A DNA stretch of 13,644 nucleotides. It comes from Pirellulaceae bacterium (GTDB lineage Bacteria; Planctomycetota; Planctomycetia; Pirellulales; Pirellulaceae). The stretch is from positions 1 to 13,644 of the forward strand of contig JADLDX010000963.1 of the NCBI GenBank assembly GCA_020846515.1. Reading direction: 5' to 3'. Under the pieces are notes generated by a model. It searched no databases, was not told the origin of the DNA, and saw nothing but the letters and a program-made list of their open reading frames with translations. Below are positions 7,233 through 13,466 of the stretch, piece after piece (position 1 is the first letter of the stretch; each line of letters begins with the position of its first letter). Made by a program: the position numbers and the translations under genes.

Positions 7233-8042
7233 TTAGCAGTGCATCACAAAACCGCCATCGACGTTGATGGCCTGTCCGGTAATGTTACGCGCCCTGGGGC
7301 TAATAAGAAAGGCGATGACGTTGGCGATATCTTCCGCGGTTTGCCAACGCCCCAACGGAATGACTTTGCGTACCTTCTCGCCAGCCCAATCTTCGTAGCT
7401 GCGTCGTTGGTCGATGGGTTGTTGATCATGCCAGCCCTGCCAGACACTGCGATTCAAATCGGTCTGCACCATACCGGGATTGATCAAGTTGACGCGTACA
7501 TCGTAAGGCGCCAGGTCTTTCGCCATACACTGCATGAAATTGATATTGGCAGCCTTGCTGGCACTGTAGGGTGGATCGGTTTGCGAGCCGATTTGACCGG
7601 CGACCGAGCCCAGTAGAGTCAGCGTACCACTGCGTTGCTCGATCAGGCGAGGCGCAATAGCGTGCGCTATGTTGGCGGTACCGAGAATATTCACTTCGAT
7701 AACTCGATGCCAATCGGCGGGCTTTAGATTTGTAAATGGAAAGCCAAACTTGCCCGACCCGATGGCTGCGGCCAGGATCAAATGATCGATACGACCATGT
7801 GCACCGGCTGCGGCCTCGACCGCGGATGTGCAGGCCTCGGCATCCACGATGTTTACCTGTCGAGCACTAACCCGATTTGGAAAGCTGGCCTGAAGCTCTT
7901 CCGCGGTTTGATGTACGCTTTGGGCATAATCCCACAGTTCAACCTTGGCTCCTTCCTCCAGCAAGAGCTGCGCCGTTGCCAAACCGATACCCCGCGCACC
8001 GCCGACGACGATGGCCAATTGATTTTGCAAACCCAAGTCCAC
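7233..8042 (-). CDS. Short-chain dehydrogenase/reductase (classical SDR, FabG-like)
   Basis: A 269-residue classical SDR, probably cytosolic, reducing a ketone or oxidising an alcohol with a nicotinamide cofactor. The Rossmann motif is GGARGIG at 14-20 (usual TGxxxGIG, with the Thr replaced by Val/Gly). Acidic D38 at the end of the second strand suggests NAD(H) rather than NADP(H). The usual NNAG motif reads AAA at 91-93. The catalytic residues are N118, S146, Y159 and K163 (YSASK), with INPG at 187-190. The C-terminus has the GQAINVDGGF signature. The start is GTG at 8042, 2 nt after the TGA of the upstream ligase gene, so it is the last gene of that operon. By position it could reduce the substrate or product of the OleC-like enzyme, in place of OleD (an extended SDR of a different subfamily). 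That role is inference; the substrate is unknown. Confidence 0.9.
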   Translation of the reverse strand: MDLGLQNQLAIVVGGARGIGLATAQLLLEEGAKVELWDYAQSVHQTAEELQASFPNRVSARQVNIVDAEACTSAVEAAAGAHGRIDHLILAAAIGSGKFGFPFTNLKPADWHRVIEVNILGTANIAHAIAPRLIEQRSGTLTLLGSVAGQIGSQTDPPYSASKAANINFMQCMAKDLAPYDVRVNLINPGMVQTDLNRSVWQGWHDQQPIDQRRSYEDWAGEKVRKVIPLGRWQTAEDIANVIAFLISPRARNITGQAINVDGGFVMHC

Positions 8043-8044
8043 GA

Positions 8045-9763
8045 TCAGGAGACTCCCAATTGTCTAGCTGCCCAGGGGGCAAGTTGTTCGCGAAAGATTT
8101 TTGAATTGTGACGAATGTCCGTAGGCAAGCGCGCGGGATGCACCAGAATCTGTTTAATGGAAGCCGTGAGCGCATGCGCCTGACCAATGGCTTGTAGTTC
8201 TGTCAGCATTTGATGCAATTGTGTGGAGACGCGTGGGCGATGCTCCGGCCAGGGCTCGACGATCATGACAGGTTGCTGGTCGCCGGGTGGACCGACGCCC
8301 ACCAAGGCGCTGCGATAGATCTGGGGATGGGTGTTGAAGATAGCTTCGCAAGGTTCGGTAAACAAAGATGTATTGGCAGTGCGCACGCGATGCGATTTGC
8401 GACCGCAGTACCAGAAACGATCCTGGTCATCCAAGTATCCCACATCTCCCATGCGATGCCAGACGCGTTGTCCATCTTGAACTTTGTGTAGAGCGTTTTG
8501 GTCCGTACGTGTCAGGTAATGCGTGGTGACGACATCTCCACTGACCATCAATTCACCGATCTCACCGGCAGGCAGGGCATGAGTTTGATCGAGTTGGGCT
8601 AAGGGACCATCGTCGATGGCAATGATCCGCCACTGAATGCCGGCGAATTTTCGACCAACGCAAGTGCCGGCACCCGCACGAGTCTTGGCAGCCGTCTCCT
8701 CCAATACTTCGCGAGATTCGATCGAGGCAATGGGCAGTGCTTCGGTGGCACCGTAGGGCGTAAACATTTCACCCTCAGGATGGATCGCCACCCGCATCGA
8801 CTCGAGCACATTCGGAGGTACGGGCGCTCCGGCGGAAAGAACACGACGTAGCGTGGGTACTCGACGTCCATGCTCCACACAGTATCGTCCCACTGCCGTC
8901 CACAGCGCGGGCGAACCAAAAGCCTGAGTGACTTGCCATTGATCGATGGCATCGAGCAAACGCGGTGGGTCCACATCAGCTGGACGCGTTGGGTCCATGT
9001 CAGGAATGATCGTGGTCGTGCCCATGACAGCATTGAAGAGGCCGAACAACGGAAAGCCCGAAAGGTCTTTGCCGCCTGGCTGAATACCATAATGCGCAAC
9101 CAGTTGATCAACTTGACTGTTAAACGTGCGGTGCGTGTAGAGCACGCCCTTGGGGGGCCCTGTACTGCCAGTGGTAAAGATGATGGCCGCAGGTGAGGAG
9201 AGCTCCAGTTCAGGTGGCTCGTACAACGACGATGGCGTGCGTTCCAATTGCAAGAGAGTCGGCGCGGGCAGGATACCCAGACGACGACCAACCGTTACGT
9301 TAAAGCGGGCTGTGGGAAATCGATGCGGCAAGCACATGCGCACCAACTGCGCCAAGGGAATAGCCACAAAACCATCGGGTTGCGTTTGCTCGAGACAGTT
9401 GATCAGATTTCGGCGCCCCATACCTGGATCGATTAAAACGACCACGGCGCCGACCTTGAGCAGCGCGAAGACCAAGGCAATAAAATCTGTTCCGAAGCGA
9501 ACGGCCAACACGATGCGCATACCGGAGCGGATACCCAACGCCTGCAACCCGGCGGCGATCGAGTTGGTGTGCAGTTCCAACTGCGCGAAAGTTAATTGTC
9601 GATAGGGACGATTGGTGCCCGGTCGGTATTTGCCCAGCGGACTAGCAATGGCCACGGCATTGGGTTGAAGCAAAGCTTGCAAGGCCAGACGCGCGGCCAC
9701 GTTGACCACATCAGCCCCAGGACTCATGTGTTCAGTACGTATCCTCTCAACTTCGTTGGGCAT
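8045..9763 (-). CDS. oleC: OleC-like ANL-superfamily enzyme (beta-lactone synthetase / AMP-dependent ligase)
   Basis: A 572-residue adenylate-forming enzyme. The P-loop is TTGSTGPPKG at 197-206, the aromatic/acidic motif is YGATE at 337-341, the ribose-binding Asp is D440 in HRMGDVGYLDD, the hinge is in YCGRKSHRV (452-460), and the expected catalytic Lys is K555 in RHNSKIFRE. Several stretches fit what I recall of OleC better than ordinary acyl-CoA ligases: LIDPGMGRRN (110-119), TIIPDMDPTRPADVDPP, FGSPALW, RRVLSAGAPVPPNVL and the P-T-D-I-R-H-N-S-K C-terminal signature. OleC closes beta-hydroxy acids to beta-lactones in long-chain olefin biosynthesis. I chose ATG 9763 over a codon at 9805 because GGAAG sits 6 nt upstream; ATG 9727 is also possible. 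It overlaps the ATP-grasp gene by 17 nt and is followed 2 nt later by the SDR. No OleA or OleB is in the window, so the pathway is uncertain; an acyl-CoA ligase function is the alternative. Confidence 0.85.
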   Translation of the reverse strand: MPNEVERIRTEHMSPGADVVNVAARLALQALLQPNAVAIASPLGKYRPGTNRPYRQLTFAQLELHTNSIAAGLQALGIRSGMRIVLAVRFGTDFIALVFALLKVGAVVVLIDPGMGRRNLINCLEQTQPDGFVAIPLAQLVRMCLPHRFPTARFNVTVGRRLGILPAPTLLQLERTPSSLYEPPELELSSPAAIIFTTGSTGPPKGVLYTHRTFNSQVDQLVAHYGIQPGGKDLSGFPLFGLFNAVMGTTTIIPDMDPTRPADVDPPRLLDAIDQWQVTQAFGSPALWTAVGRYCVEHGRRVPTLRRVLSAGAPVPPNVLESMRVAIHPEGEMFTPYGATEALPIASIESREVLEETAAKTRAGAGTCVGRKFAGIQWRIIAIDDGPLAQLDQTHALPAGEIGELMVSGDVVTTHYLTRTDQNALHKVQDGQRVWHRMGDVGYLDDQDRFWYCGRKSHRVRTANTSLFTEPCEAIFNTHPQIYRSALVGVGPPGDQQPVMIVEPWPEHRPRVSTQLHQMLTELQAIGQAHALTASIKQILVHPARLPTDIRHNSKIFREQLAPWAARQLGVS

Positions 9764-10679
9764 GCAGTTCTTCCAAATGTTCGACCACCAACTCGGCCAC
9801 ATCAACCTTCAAGGCAGAAGCGGTCCCGCGCCAGCCAGGCACGGCATTGACCTCCAGTATGACCGTTTGCCCAGAACGCGTGGGCAGCAGGTCGATCCCC
9901 AGCAGTGAGCCGCCCGTGGCCTCGGCAGCCGCCTCGGCCAGTCGCCGCTGCTGGTCGGTCAACGTGTGAGGTTCCGCCTGGCTACCCAACGAGACATTGG
10001 TGCGCCAATTGTCACCCTGAGCCCTGCGTTTGACGCTCAGCCAATGTTGGCCAATCTTCAAAACGCGTATATCGTAGCCGAAATGAGGCATGAATTGTTG
10101 GACGTACAAGACACTGCCCAGTTGCGATAGCGTACTGAAGACGCGCCAGGCCATATCGCTATCGTTAATGCGAACAATGCCCCGCCCTTCCCCACCAAAC
10201 AATGGCTTGACCACGACATCACCACCCAAGCGTTCAAACGCCATGAGCGCTTCGTCCCGCGTTTGACAAGCGATCGTAGCGGGTGTGGGCAAGCCGAGTC
10301 GAGCCAAACGTTCCAACGTCAGCCACTTGTCGATGGCTATTTCCAAGGCACGCGGCGGATTGAGTATCGGGATGCCAGCTCTCTCAACCGCTTGCAACGC
10401 ATCCATGCGAAAGATGACTTGCTCCAATGAGCCAACCGGCATCGTCCGCACGATCAATCCATCGAGAGCCAACAGATCCACACGCGTCGGCTCAGGCTGG
10501 TCGTGTCCCACCTGCCAGTTCAGCGAACTAACACTCAGACGCTGGTCGATCAATGAGACGGTCAAATCAGCAAATGACAATAAGTAAACATCCAACCCAG
10601 GCCAGCGTCGCTGTGCAGCCTCGATCAGTTGACGCACATAGGGGCCTTGAGGAGAACCCAAGATGCCAAGACGCTGCAT
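9747..10679 (-). CDS. RimK/MptN-like ATP-grasp ligase, probably tied to H4MPT cofactor metabolism
   Basis: A 310-residue ATP-grasp protein that would join a carboxylate to an amine or thiol through an acyl phosphate. Visible are an N-terminal Rossmann-like domain (about 1-110; RLGILGSPQGPY at the start), DKWLTLERLARLGLPTP (117-133), the ATP-lid KPLFGGEGRG at 158-167, YDIRVLKIG at 202-210, KRRAQGDNWRTNVSLGS (218-233) and the metal-binding D263 and EVN at 276-278. This order matches RimK-type alpha-glutamate ligases, including MptN-like enzymes that add glutamate to H4MPT or F420-related side chains. The nearest upstream gene on the same strand is mch, and planctomycetes and methylotrophs carry ATP-grasp genes with their H4MPT genes, so a role in the cofactor's side chain is a fair inference. 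It overlaps the oleC-like gene by 17 nt. No strong Shine-Dalgarno site is seen. General ATP-grasp identity is secure, the substrate is not. Confidence 0.88.
   Translation of the reverse strand: MQRLGILGSPQGPYVRQLIEAAQRRWPGLDVYLLSFADLTVSLIDQRLSVSSLNWQVGHDQPEPTRVDLLALDGLIVRTMPVGSLEQVIFRMDALQAVERAGIPILNPPRALEIAIDKWLTLERLARLGLPTPATIACQTRDEALMAFERLGGDVVVKPLFGGEGRGIVRINDSDMAWRVFSTLSQLGSVLYVQQFMPHFGYDIRVLKIGQHWLSVKRRAQGDNWRTNVSLGSQAEPHTLTDQQRRLAEAAAEATGGSLLGIDLLPTRSGQTVILEVNAVPGWRGTASALKVDVAELVVEHLEELHAQRS
9770..9774 (-). promoter_or_regulatory. Shine-Dalgarno site deciding the oleC-like start
   Basis: On the minus strand GGAAG lies 6 nt upstream of the ATG whose A is at 9763. It sits inside the coding sequence of the ATP-grasp gene, consistent with translational coupling. 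The farther upstream ATG at 9805 and the downstream ATG at 9727 lack an equally placed site. Confidence 0.55.
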
Positions 10680-10687
10680 AGGTTTAC

Positions 10688-10727
10688 TTCAGTGAGTTAG
10701 CGTCAATCAGTTTAGATTCAGTGAGTT
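10688..10727. repeat. Short direct repeat just upstream of the ATP-grasp start
   Basis: TTCAGTGAGTT occurs at 10688-10698 and 10717-10727, with starts 29 nt apart. On the minus strand it reads AACTCACTGAA and lies within 50 nt of the ATP-grasp ATG. It may be an operator or simply part of the repeat-rich spacer. Confidence 0.5.
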
Positions 10728-10751
10728 GAGATTTGATGAGCTTATGTGTAG

Positions 10752-10885
10752 CCACCGCTGCCAAGCGGTGGATTTCACCTCCGGCTGAGTCCACCGTCTG
10801 GCGACAATGGCTACCAGCTTTCGCCTACTTCTCCACCGTCTGGCGACAGTGGCTACCAAGTCCACCGTCTGGCGACGGTGGCTAC
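10752..10885. repeat. Cluster of four REP-like CCACCG hairpins
   Basis: The first hairpin is CCACCGCT (10752-10759), loop GCCA, AGCGGTGG (10764-10771). Three further units begin TCCACCGTCTGGCGAC at 10790, 10832 and 10861. The third is a perfect hairpin CCACCGTC-TGGC-GACGGTGG, while units one and two have GACAATGG and GACAGTGG as the right arm. Each unit ends in GGCTAC. Together they fill most of the gap between mch and the ATP-grasp gene and would be transcribed if the two are co-expressed. They could act as attenuating or mRNA-protecting structures, but there is no T-run after any stem. Confidence 0.88.
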
Positions 10886-10901
10886 GAGCCCAGTATTTCG
10901 T

Positions 10902-11903
10902 TTAGGTAACCCCGAAGGAACGGGCAATCAAATCGGCTCGTAAGCTACCAAAGCGCCAGGATCGACCCGTCTTGAGATTGACCAGGGTGACGCAAGCGGG
11001 ACTGAACAAACCTGGATCGACTTTATAAAAATCGTATTCATATCGTTTAAAGATCTCGGCGAACGGTAATCCGAAATCGCACGAGGAGTTGCTGGGCAAT
11101 TTGGCCCCGACATGAGCGATGTGATCGTCGTCACCTTCCAACCAGAGCGTCACGGCACCGCCGTACAAAATGGCATCATTGGTCCGGCCAATGCCCGCAC
11201 CAAAGTCGGGAGTGGGTGGAGGCACAGGTGCTATGCCGTACGCACTTCGCACGCTCGACAGATCGAAGCCCAGCTCATGCAGTTTGTGCAGACTGGTCTC
11301 GACACTTCGCGCCACGACTTGCACACAGCCGGCCAGACTGCGCGTCGGCGCGACGGCCAGCCACAATTGGGACGGCATGACCTGACACTCCTGAGCAATG
11401 CTGGTGGCCACACTGCAGTCAGGCAGCGTATCGCATTCCAGTGAGCCCACGGCCAAAGTGTCCGAATCGTGCGCGGCCCAGTGCTCCAGCACTGGCTCGC
11501 GACCTCGACGTGATCGCATAGGTCCCGAGCCCATCGCGAAAAACTTTTCATGCTTCACCGGCCAACCCGCGTATTGGGCAAACATGCACGCCTGAACGGG
11601 CCGTTCGGTACTGACTTGTACCCACGGCCCCATGAAGACTTGCTGGTCGCCGGCCACCAGGCTCACGTCCGCCATATCGGCCAGCGTGATGCGGGCTAAT
11701 TCCAAACCAGCCGCCAATCCACCCTGCGTCTTAACACCAAAGTCGAGCACATGGGCGCCGCATGGGAGCGATTGATAACTAATGCCAAGCTGGGCGGCGC
11801 GCGCCGCGGCACGTTGACAAACCAACATGGCTGCCTGATTAAGACCAGTGGCCGACAGAGCGGCGGCGTGTGCGGATGGGGAAGTCGCGGAAGCGGGATT
11901 CAT
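10902..11903 (-). CDS. mch: Methenyltetrahydromethanopterin cyclohydrolase
   Basis: A 333-residue cytoplasmic enzyme converting methenyl-H4MPT to formyl-H4MPT in the H4MPT-dependent formaldehyde oxidation/C1 transfer path. Recognised stretches in order are GGLAAGLELA, the AQYAGWPVKHEKFFAMGSGP region with FAMGSGPMR, APTRSLAGCVQVVARSVE, LHKLHELGFDL, IGRTNDAILYGG, and near the C-terminus EYDFYKVDPGLFSPA and SFG. The length is slightly above the usual 315-325 because of an Ala/Ser-rich N-terminus (first 17 residues), so a later start is possible though no better one stands out. An AGG-type ribosome site is about 9 nt upstream of the ATG. It is divergent from the DtxR-family gene, and downstream on the same strand lies the ATP-grasp gene after a 222-nt repeat-filled gap. 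Bacterial Mch is known from methylotrophs and planctomycetes. Confidence 0.95.
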   Translation of the reverse strand: MNPASATSPSAHAAALSATGLNQAAMLVCQRAAARAAQLGISYQSLPCGAHVLDFGVKTQGGLAAGLELARITLADMADVSLVAGDQQVFMGPWVQVSTERPVQACMFAQYAGWPVKHEKFFAMGSGPMRSRRGREPVLEHWAAHDSDTLAVGSLECDTLPDCSVATSIAQECQVMPSQLWLAVAPTRSLAGCVQVVARSVETSLHKLHELGFDLSSVRSAYGIAPVPPPTPDFGAGIGRTNDAILYGGAVTLWLEGDDDHIAHVGAKLPSNSSCDFGLPFAEIFKRYEYDFYKVDPGLFSPACVTLVNLKTGRSWRFGSLRADLIARSFGVT

Positions 11904-11955
11904 GCTGCAAACCTGATAGACAAAAGTGGAACAACGTGAGCCCGATTATTATCGT

Positions 11956-11980
11956 GCCAACCGGATCGCGAAAGGTTGGC
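11956..11980. promoter_or_regulatory. Perfect 7-bp dyad upstream of mch, candidate operator
   Basis: GCCAACC (11956-11962) and GGTTGGC (11974-11980) form an inverted repeat with an 11-nt spacer, so the half-sites are 18 bp apart centre to centre. It lies 53-77 nt upstream of the mch ATG. On the minus strand it is followed directly by GATAAT, which could be a -10 element, although no convincing -35 is seen. A dimeric regulator or an RNA stem are both possible. Confidence 0.35.
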
Positions 11981-12048
11981 CCGACTATTCTGCTAGGAAA
12001 GCGGCAAAAGTTGCAGACAGGCGCGGGTGCGAACAAGTTAGGCAGGGC

Positions 12049-12066
12049 GTTACCCAGATGTTACCC
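12049..12066 (+). promoter_or_regulatory. GTTACCC direct repeat with 11-nt period upstream of the DtxR-family gene
   Basis: GTTACCC occurs at 12049-12055 and 12060-12066, start to start 11 nt, one helical turn. It is preceded by TTAGGC and followed by TAGG. It lies about 110-130 nt upstream of the regulator's ATG in the divergent intergenic region. Spacing fits tandem binding of a winged-helix protein, but no known box is matched. Confidence 0.3.
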
Positions 12067-12176
12067 TAGGCTACGATGACTATCGGTCTCAGGCCGAAAA
12101 ACTGTCTAATGAGAAACAACGTGCACTCTTCGTCGGCTACCGCTAACCTCTTCATCCGCTTGACTTGCCAGATCTC

Positions 12177-12851
12177 ATGCCCAGCTTAACGATCGAAAAT
12201 TATGTGAAGGCCATCTACCAACTGACCGTAGGGCCAGGCAGCGGTTCAGCATCCACAGGTGCCCTGGCGGCCAATCTACGCGTCACGCCCAGTAGCGTCA
12301 CTAGCATGCTCAAGACCCTGCACGACAGCGGACTGGCCGAGCACAAGCCGTACGAAGGTGTACGCCTGACGCCCGAGGGCAATCAACTAGCTCTGCGTGT
12401 GCTGCGCCGACATCGACTGATTGAATTGTTTTTAGCGCGAACACTCGAATTGACCTGGGACGAAGTCCACGATGAGGCGGAGCATATGGAACATGCCGTC
12501 AGCGATCTGCTGGTCGACCGCATCGACGCCTATTTGGGATTCCCGGAAATCGATCCGCACGGCGATCCCATCCCACGCAGCGACGGTTCGTTCAGCCTGG
12601 TAACCCATACGCCATTACCGCAGTGCTCCGTCGGCTGCCAACTTAAGCTCGAGCGCGTGCTGGATCAGAGTTCTGATTTCCTGAGATACCTAAGCGAAAT
12701 TGGCTTAACTATCGGCGCCGTCGGCTGGCTGCTCGAGAACAACGTGGTGGCAGAAACGGTGCGCGTGGAGGTAGCCGGTGCGAGCACGACGCTGGGCTAC
12801 AATTCAGCGGCCAAGCTGCTAATGGGGCTGGTCGATAGGCCACGTGTTTAG
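12177..12851 (+). CDS. DtxR/MntR-family metal-dependent transcriptional repressor
   Basis: A 224-residue metalloregulator. The N-terminal winged helix (about 1-70) contains TGALAANLRVTPSSVTSMLKTL, a dimerisation/metal domain spans about 71-140 and a C-terminal SH3/FeoA-like domain about 145-224. Metal ligands align well with DtxR numbering: H79, E83 and H98 for the ancillary site, and E105, H106 for the primary site. At the primary site the Cys102 of DtxR is Glu102 here, as in manganese-sensing MntR, while the N-terminal ligand (Met10 in DtxR, Asp8 in MntR) is N8, and the MntR E11 position is K11. Mn or Fe sensing is therefore undecided, with Glu102 favouring Mn. I chose ATG 12177 (MPSLTIENYVKAIY, the usual family start) over TTG at 12165; there is no strong Shine-Dalgarno site. 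It is divergent from mch, and no transporter gene is in the window. Confidence 0.92.
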   Translation: MPSLTIENYVKAIYQLTVGPGSGSASTGALAANLRVTPSSVTSMLKTLHDSGLAEHKPYEGVRLTPEGNQLALRVLRRHRLIELFLARTLELTWDEVHDEAEHMEHAVSDLLVDRIDAYLGFPEIDPHGDPIPRSDGSFSLVTHTPLPQCSVGCQLKLERVLDQSSDFLRYLSEIGLTIGAVGWLLENNVVAETVRVEVAGASTTLGYNSAAKLLMGLVDRPRV

Positions 12852-12859
12852 ATCGAAGT

Positions 12860-12901
12860 AAAAAAATAACCGTCAAGCAACCACTTGGATCACTTGACGG
12901 T
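12860..12901 (-). terminator. Hairpin with T-run on the minus strand, candidate intrinsic terminator
   Basis: ACCGTCAAG (12869-12877) and CTTGACGGT (12893-12901) form a perfect 9-bp stem with a 15-nt loop. The plus strand has an A-run at 12860-12866 next to it, so on the minus strand the stem is followed, after TTA, by a T-run. The orientation suits a minus-strand transcript, yet the nearest minus-strand gene ends about 570 nt away at 13467. It could also serve the convergent plus-strand DtxR-family gene, 18 nt upstream, without a T-run. Confidence 0.5.
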
Positions 12902-13112
12902 CAATTTCGAATCTTCCAACCGGTGGCGGCAAAAAGCGGAGCCGCTGCGAGACTGGCGAAGACCGAGCGTGCTACTGCACTTGCTACTAATGATCTTGGC
13001 CAACGCGTGTTATTGGTCCCTCTGCCGGAATGACGGCTGGAAGTTCATTTTTGCGGGTTCATCTAAACCCACGCAATCAATCATAGGCCAGCCTGGGCTG
13101 ACAGCAAGGTTA

Positions 13113-13147
13113 ATCGACCCAACATGGGCTCGATCCCGCACTTTTTT
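13113..13147 (+). terminator. Hairpin followed by T6 on the plus strand
   Basis: ATCGACCCA (13113-13121) pairs with TGGGCTCGAT (13125-13134) with one bulged base and a 3-nt loop. Seven nucleotides later is a run of six T (13142-13147). It resembles a weak intrinsic terminator about 260 nt after the DtxR-family stop, and may end that transcript or an unrecognised short one. Confidence 0.4.
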
Positions 13148-13197
13148 ACACAAAAAACATGACAACTTCGCGTGACATTTAGGGCGCCACGCTGTTT

Positions 13198-13252
13198 CGC
13201 AATCTTCTGCCAATTTCGTGCCAATCCTGCGCCAAACTCGAACCAATTCGAG
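13198..13252. repeat. Five degenerate 11-nt units in tandem (CCAAT array)
   Basis: Cut every 11 nt from 13198, the units read CGCAATCTTCT, GCCAATTTCGT, GCCAATCCTGC, GCCAAACTCGA and ACCAATTCGAG. The core (G/A)CCAA recurs at 13209, 13220, 13231 and 13242, exactly 11 apart, and the first unit keeps CAAT. The last unit also closes a 6-bp hairpin CTCGAA-CCAA-TTCGAG (13237-13252). Eleven is not a multiple of three, so this is not a coding repeat; the spacing places all cores on one face of the helix. Confidence 0.75.
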
Positions 13253-13314
13253 AGAAAGATTAACCCGCGCGTGCCGCCGAAGAATCAAGCCCAAAAAAAT
13301 TCAGCGCGTCGGTC

Positions 13315-13367
13315 CGGCTGATCAGCCGCAGGGCGCTAGCCCACGGTTTTCAGCCCACATTAAAATC
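13315..13367. repeat. Second copy of the TGATCA-centred palindromic element, inverted
   Basis: Positions 13316-13367 are the reverse complement of 7109-7160 with two differences in 52 nt. The copy contains the same CGGCTGATCAGCCG palindrome at 13315-13328. It lacks the outer right arm present at 7162-7184. Confidence 0.9.
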
Positions 13368-13408
13368 ACTTACCAAACACTTAATACTGACCAACACAAA
13401 GTCGTGCT

Positions 13409-13457
13409 AACCGGACGTTAGCGCGTGCCGGCTGATCAACTAGCGCTTGCGGCTGAT
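13409..13457. repeat. Diverged third copy of the palindromic element
   Basis: AACCGGACGTTAGCGCG, then GGCTGATCA and a closing CTAGCGCTTGCGGCTGAT, correspond to the reverse complement of the right part of the 7109-7184 element, with rearranged middle. It ends about 10 nt before the stop of the partial minus-strand gene. Confidence 0.65.
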
Positions 13458-13466
13458 TAAACAAAC

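Larger units (their letters stand above)
12852..13466. other. Gene-poor region downstream of the DtxR-family gene
   Basis: I see no supportable gene. Open frames at 12885-13175 (plus, TTG start) and 13010-13294 (minus) lack ribosome sites and family resemblance. The region holds two terminator-like hairpins (12860-12901 and 13113-13147), a five-unit 11-nt repeat (13198-13252), and two copies of the TGATCA-centred palindromic element (13315-13367 and 13409-13457). An unrecognised small RNA between the hairpins cannot be excluded. Confidence 0.6.

Noticed and set aside
10790..10885. CRISPR-like array
   Set aside because: Repeats are self-complementary, only about 25-27 nt, unevenly spaced (15 and 2 nt), with no cas genes; they fit REP-like elements.
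11943..11962. Sigma-54-like promoter (TGGCAC on the minus strand upstream of mch)
   Set aside because: The -12 GC element is missing at the right spacing; TAAT follows instead.
12038..12056. DtxR-type box (TTAGG...) upstream of the metalloregulator
   Set aside because: Only the left TTAGG half fits; the right arm does not match the 19-bp consensus.
13108..13140. tRNA-like T-arm (GGCTCGATCCC)
   Set aside because: The flanking bases do not form a five-pair T-stem and no acceptor or anticodon arm can be drawn; the sequence instead forms the hairpin noted as a terminator.
12885..13175. Possible 96-residue plus-strand protein with a short hydrophobic stretch
   Set aside because: TTG start inside the hairpin at 12869-12901, no ribosome site, no family resemblance, and composition unlike the neighbouring genes.
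13010..13294. Possible 94-residue minus-strand protein
   Set aside because: It runs through the T-run hairpin and the non-coding 11-nt array and has no recognisable features.
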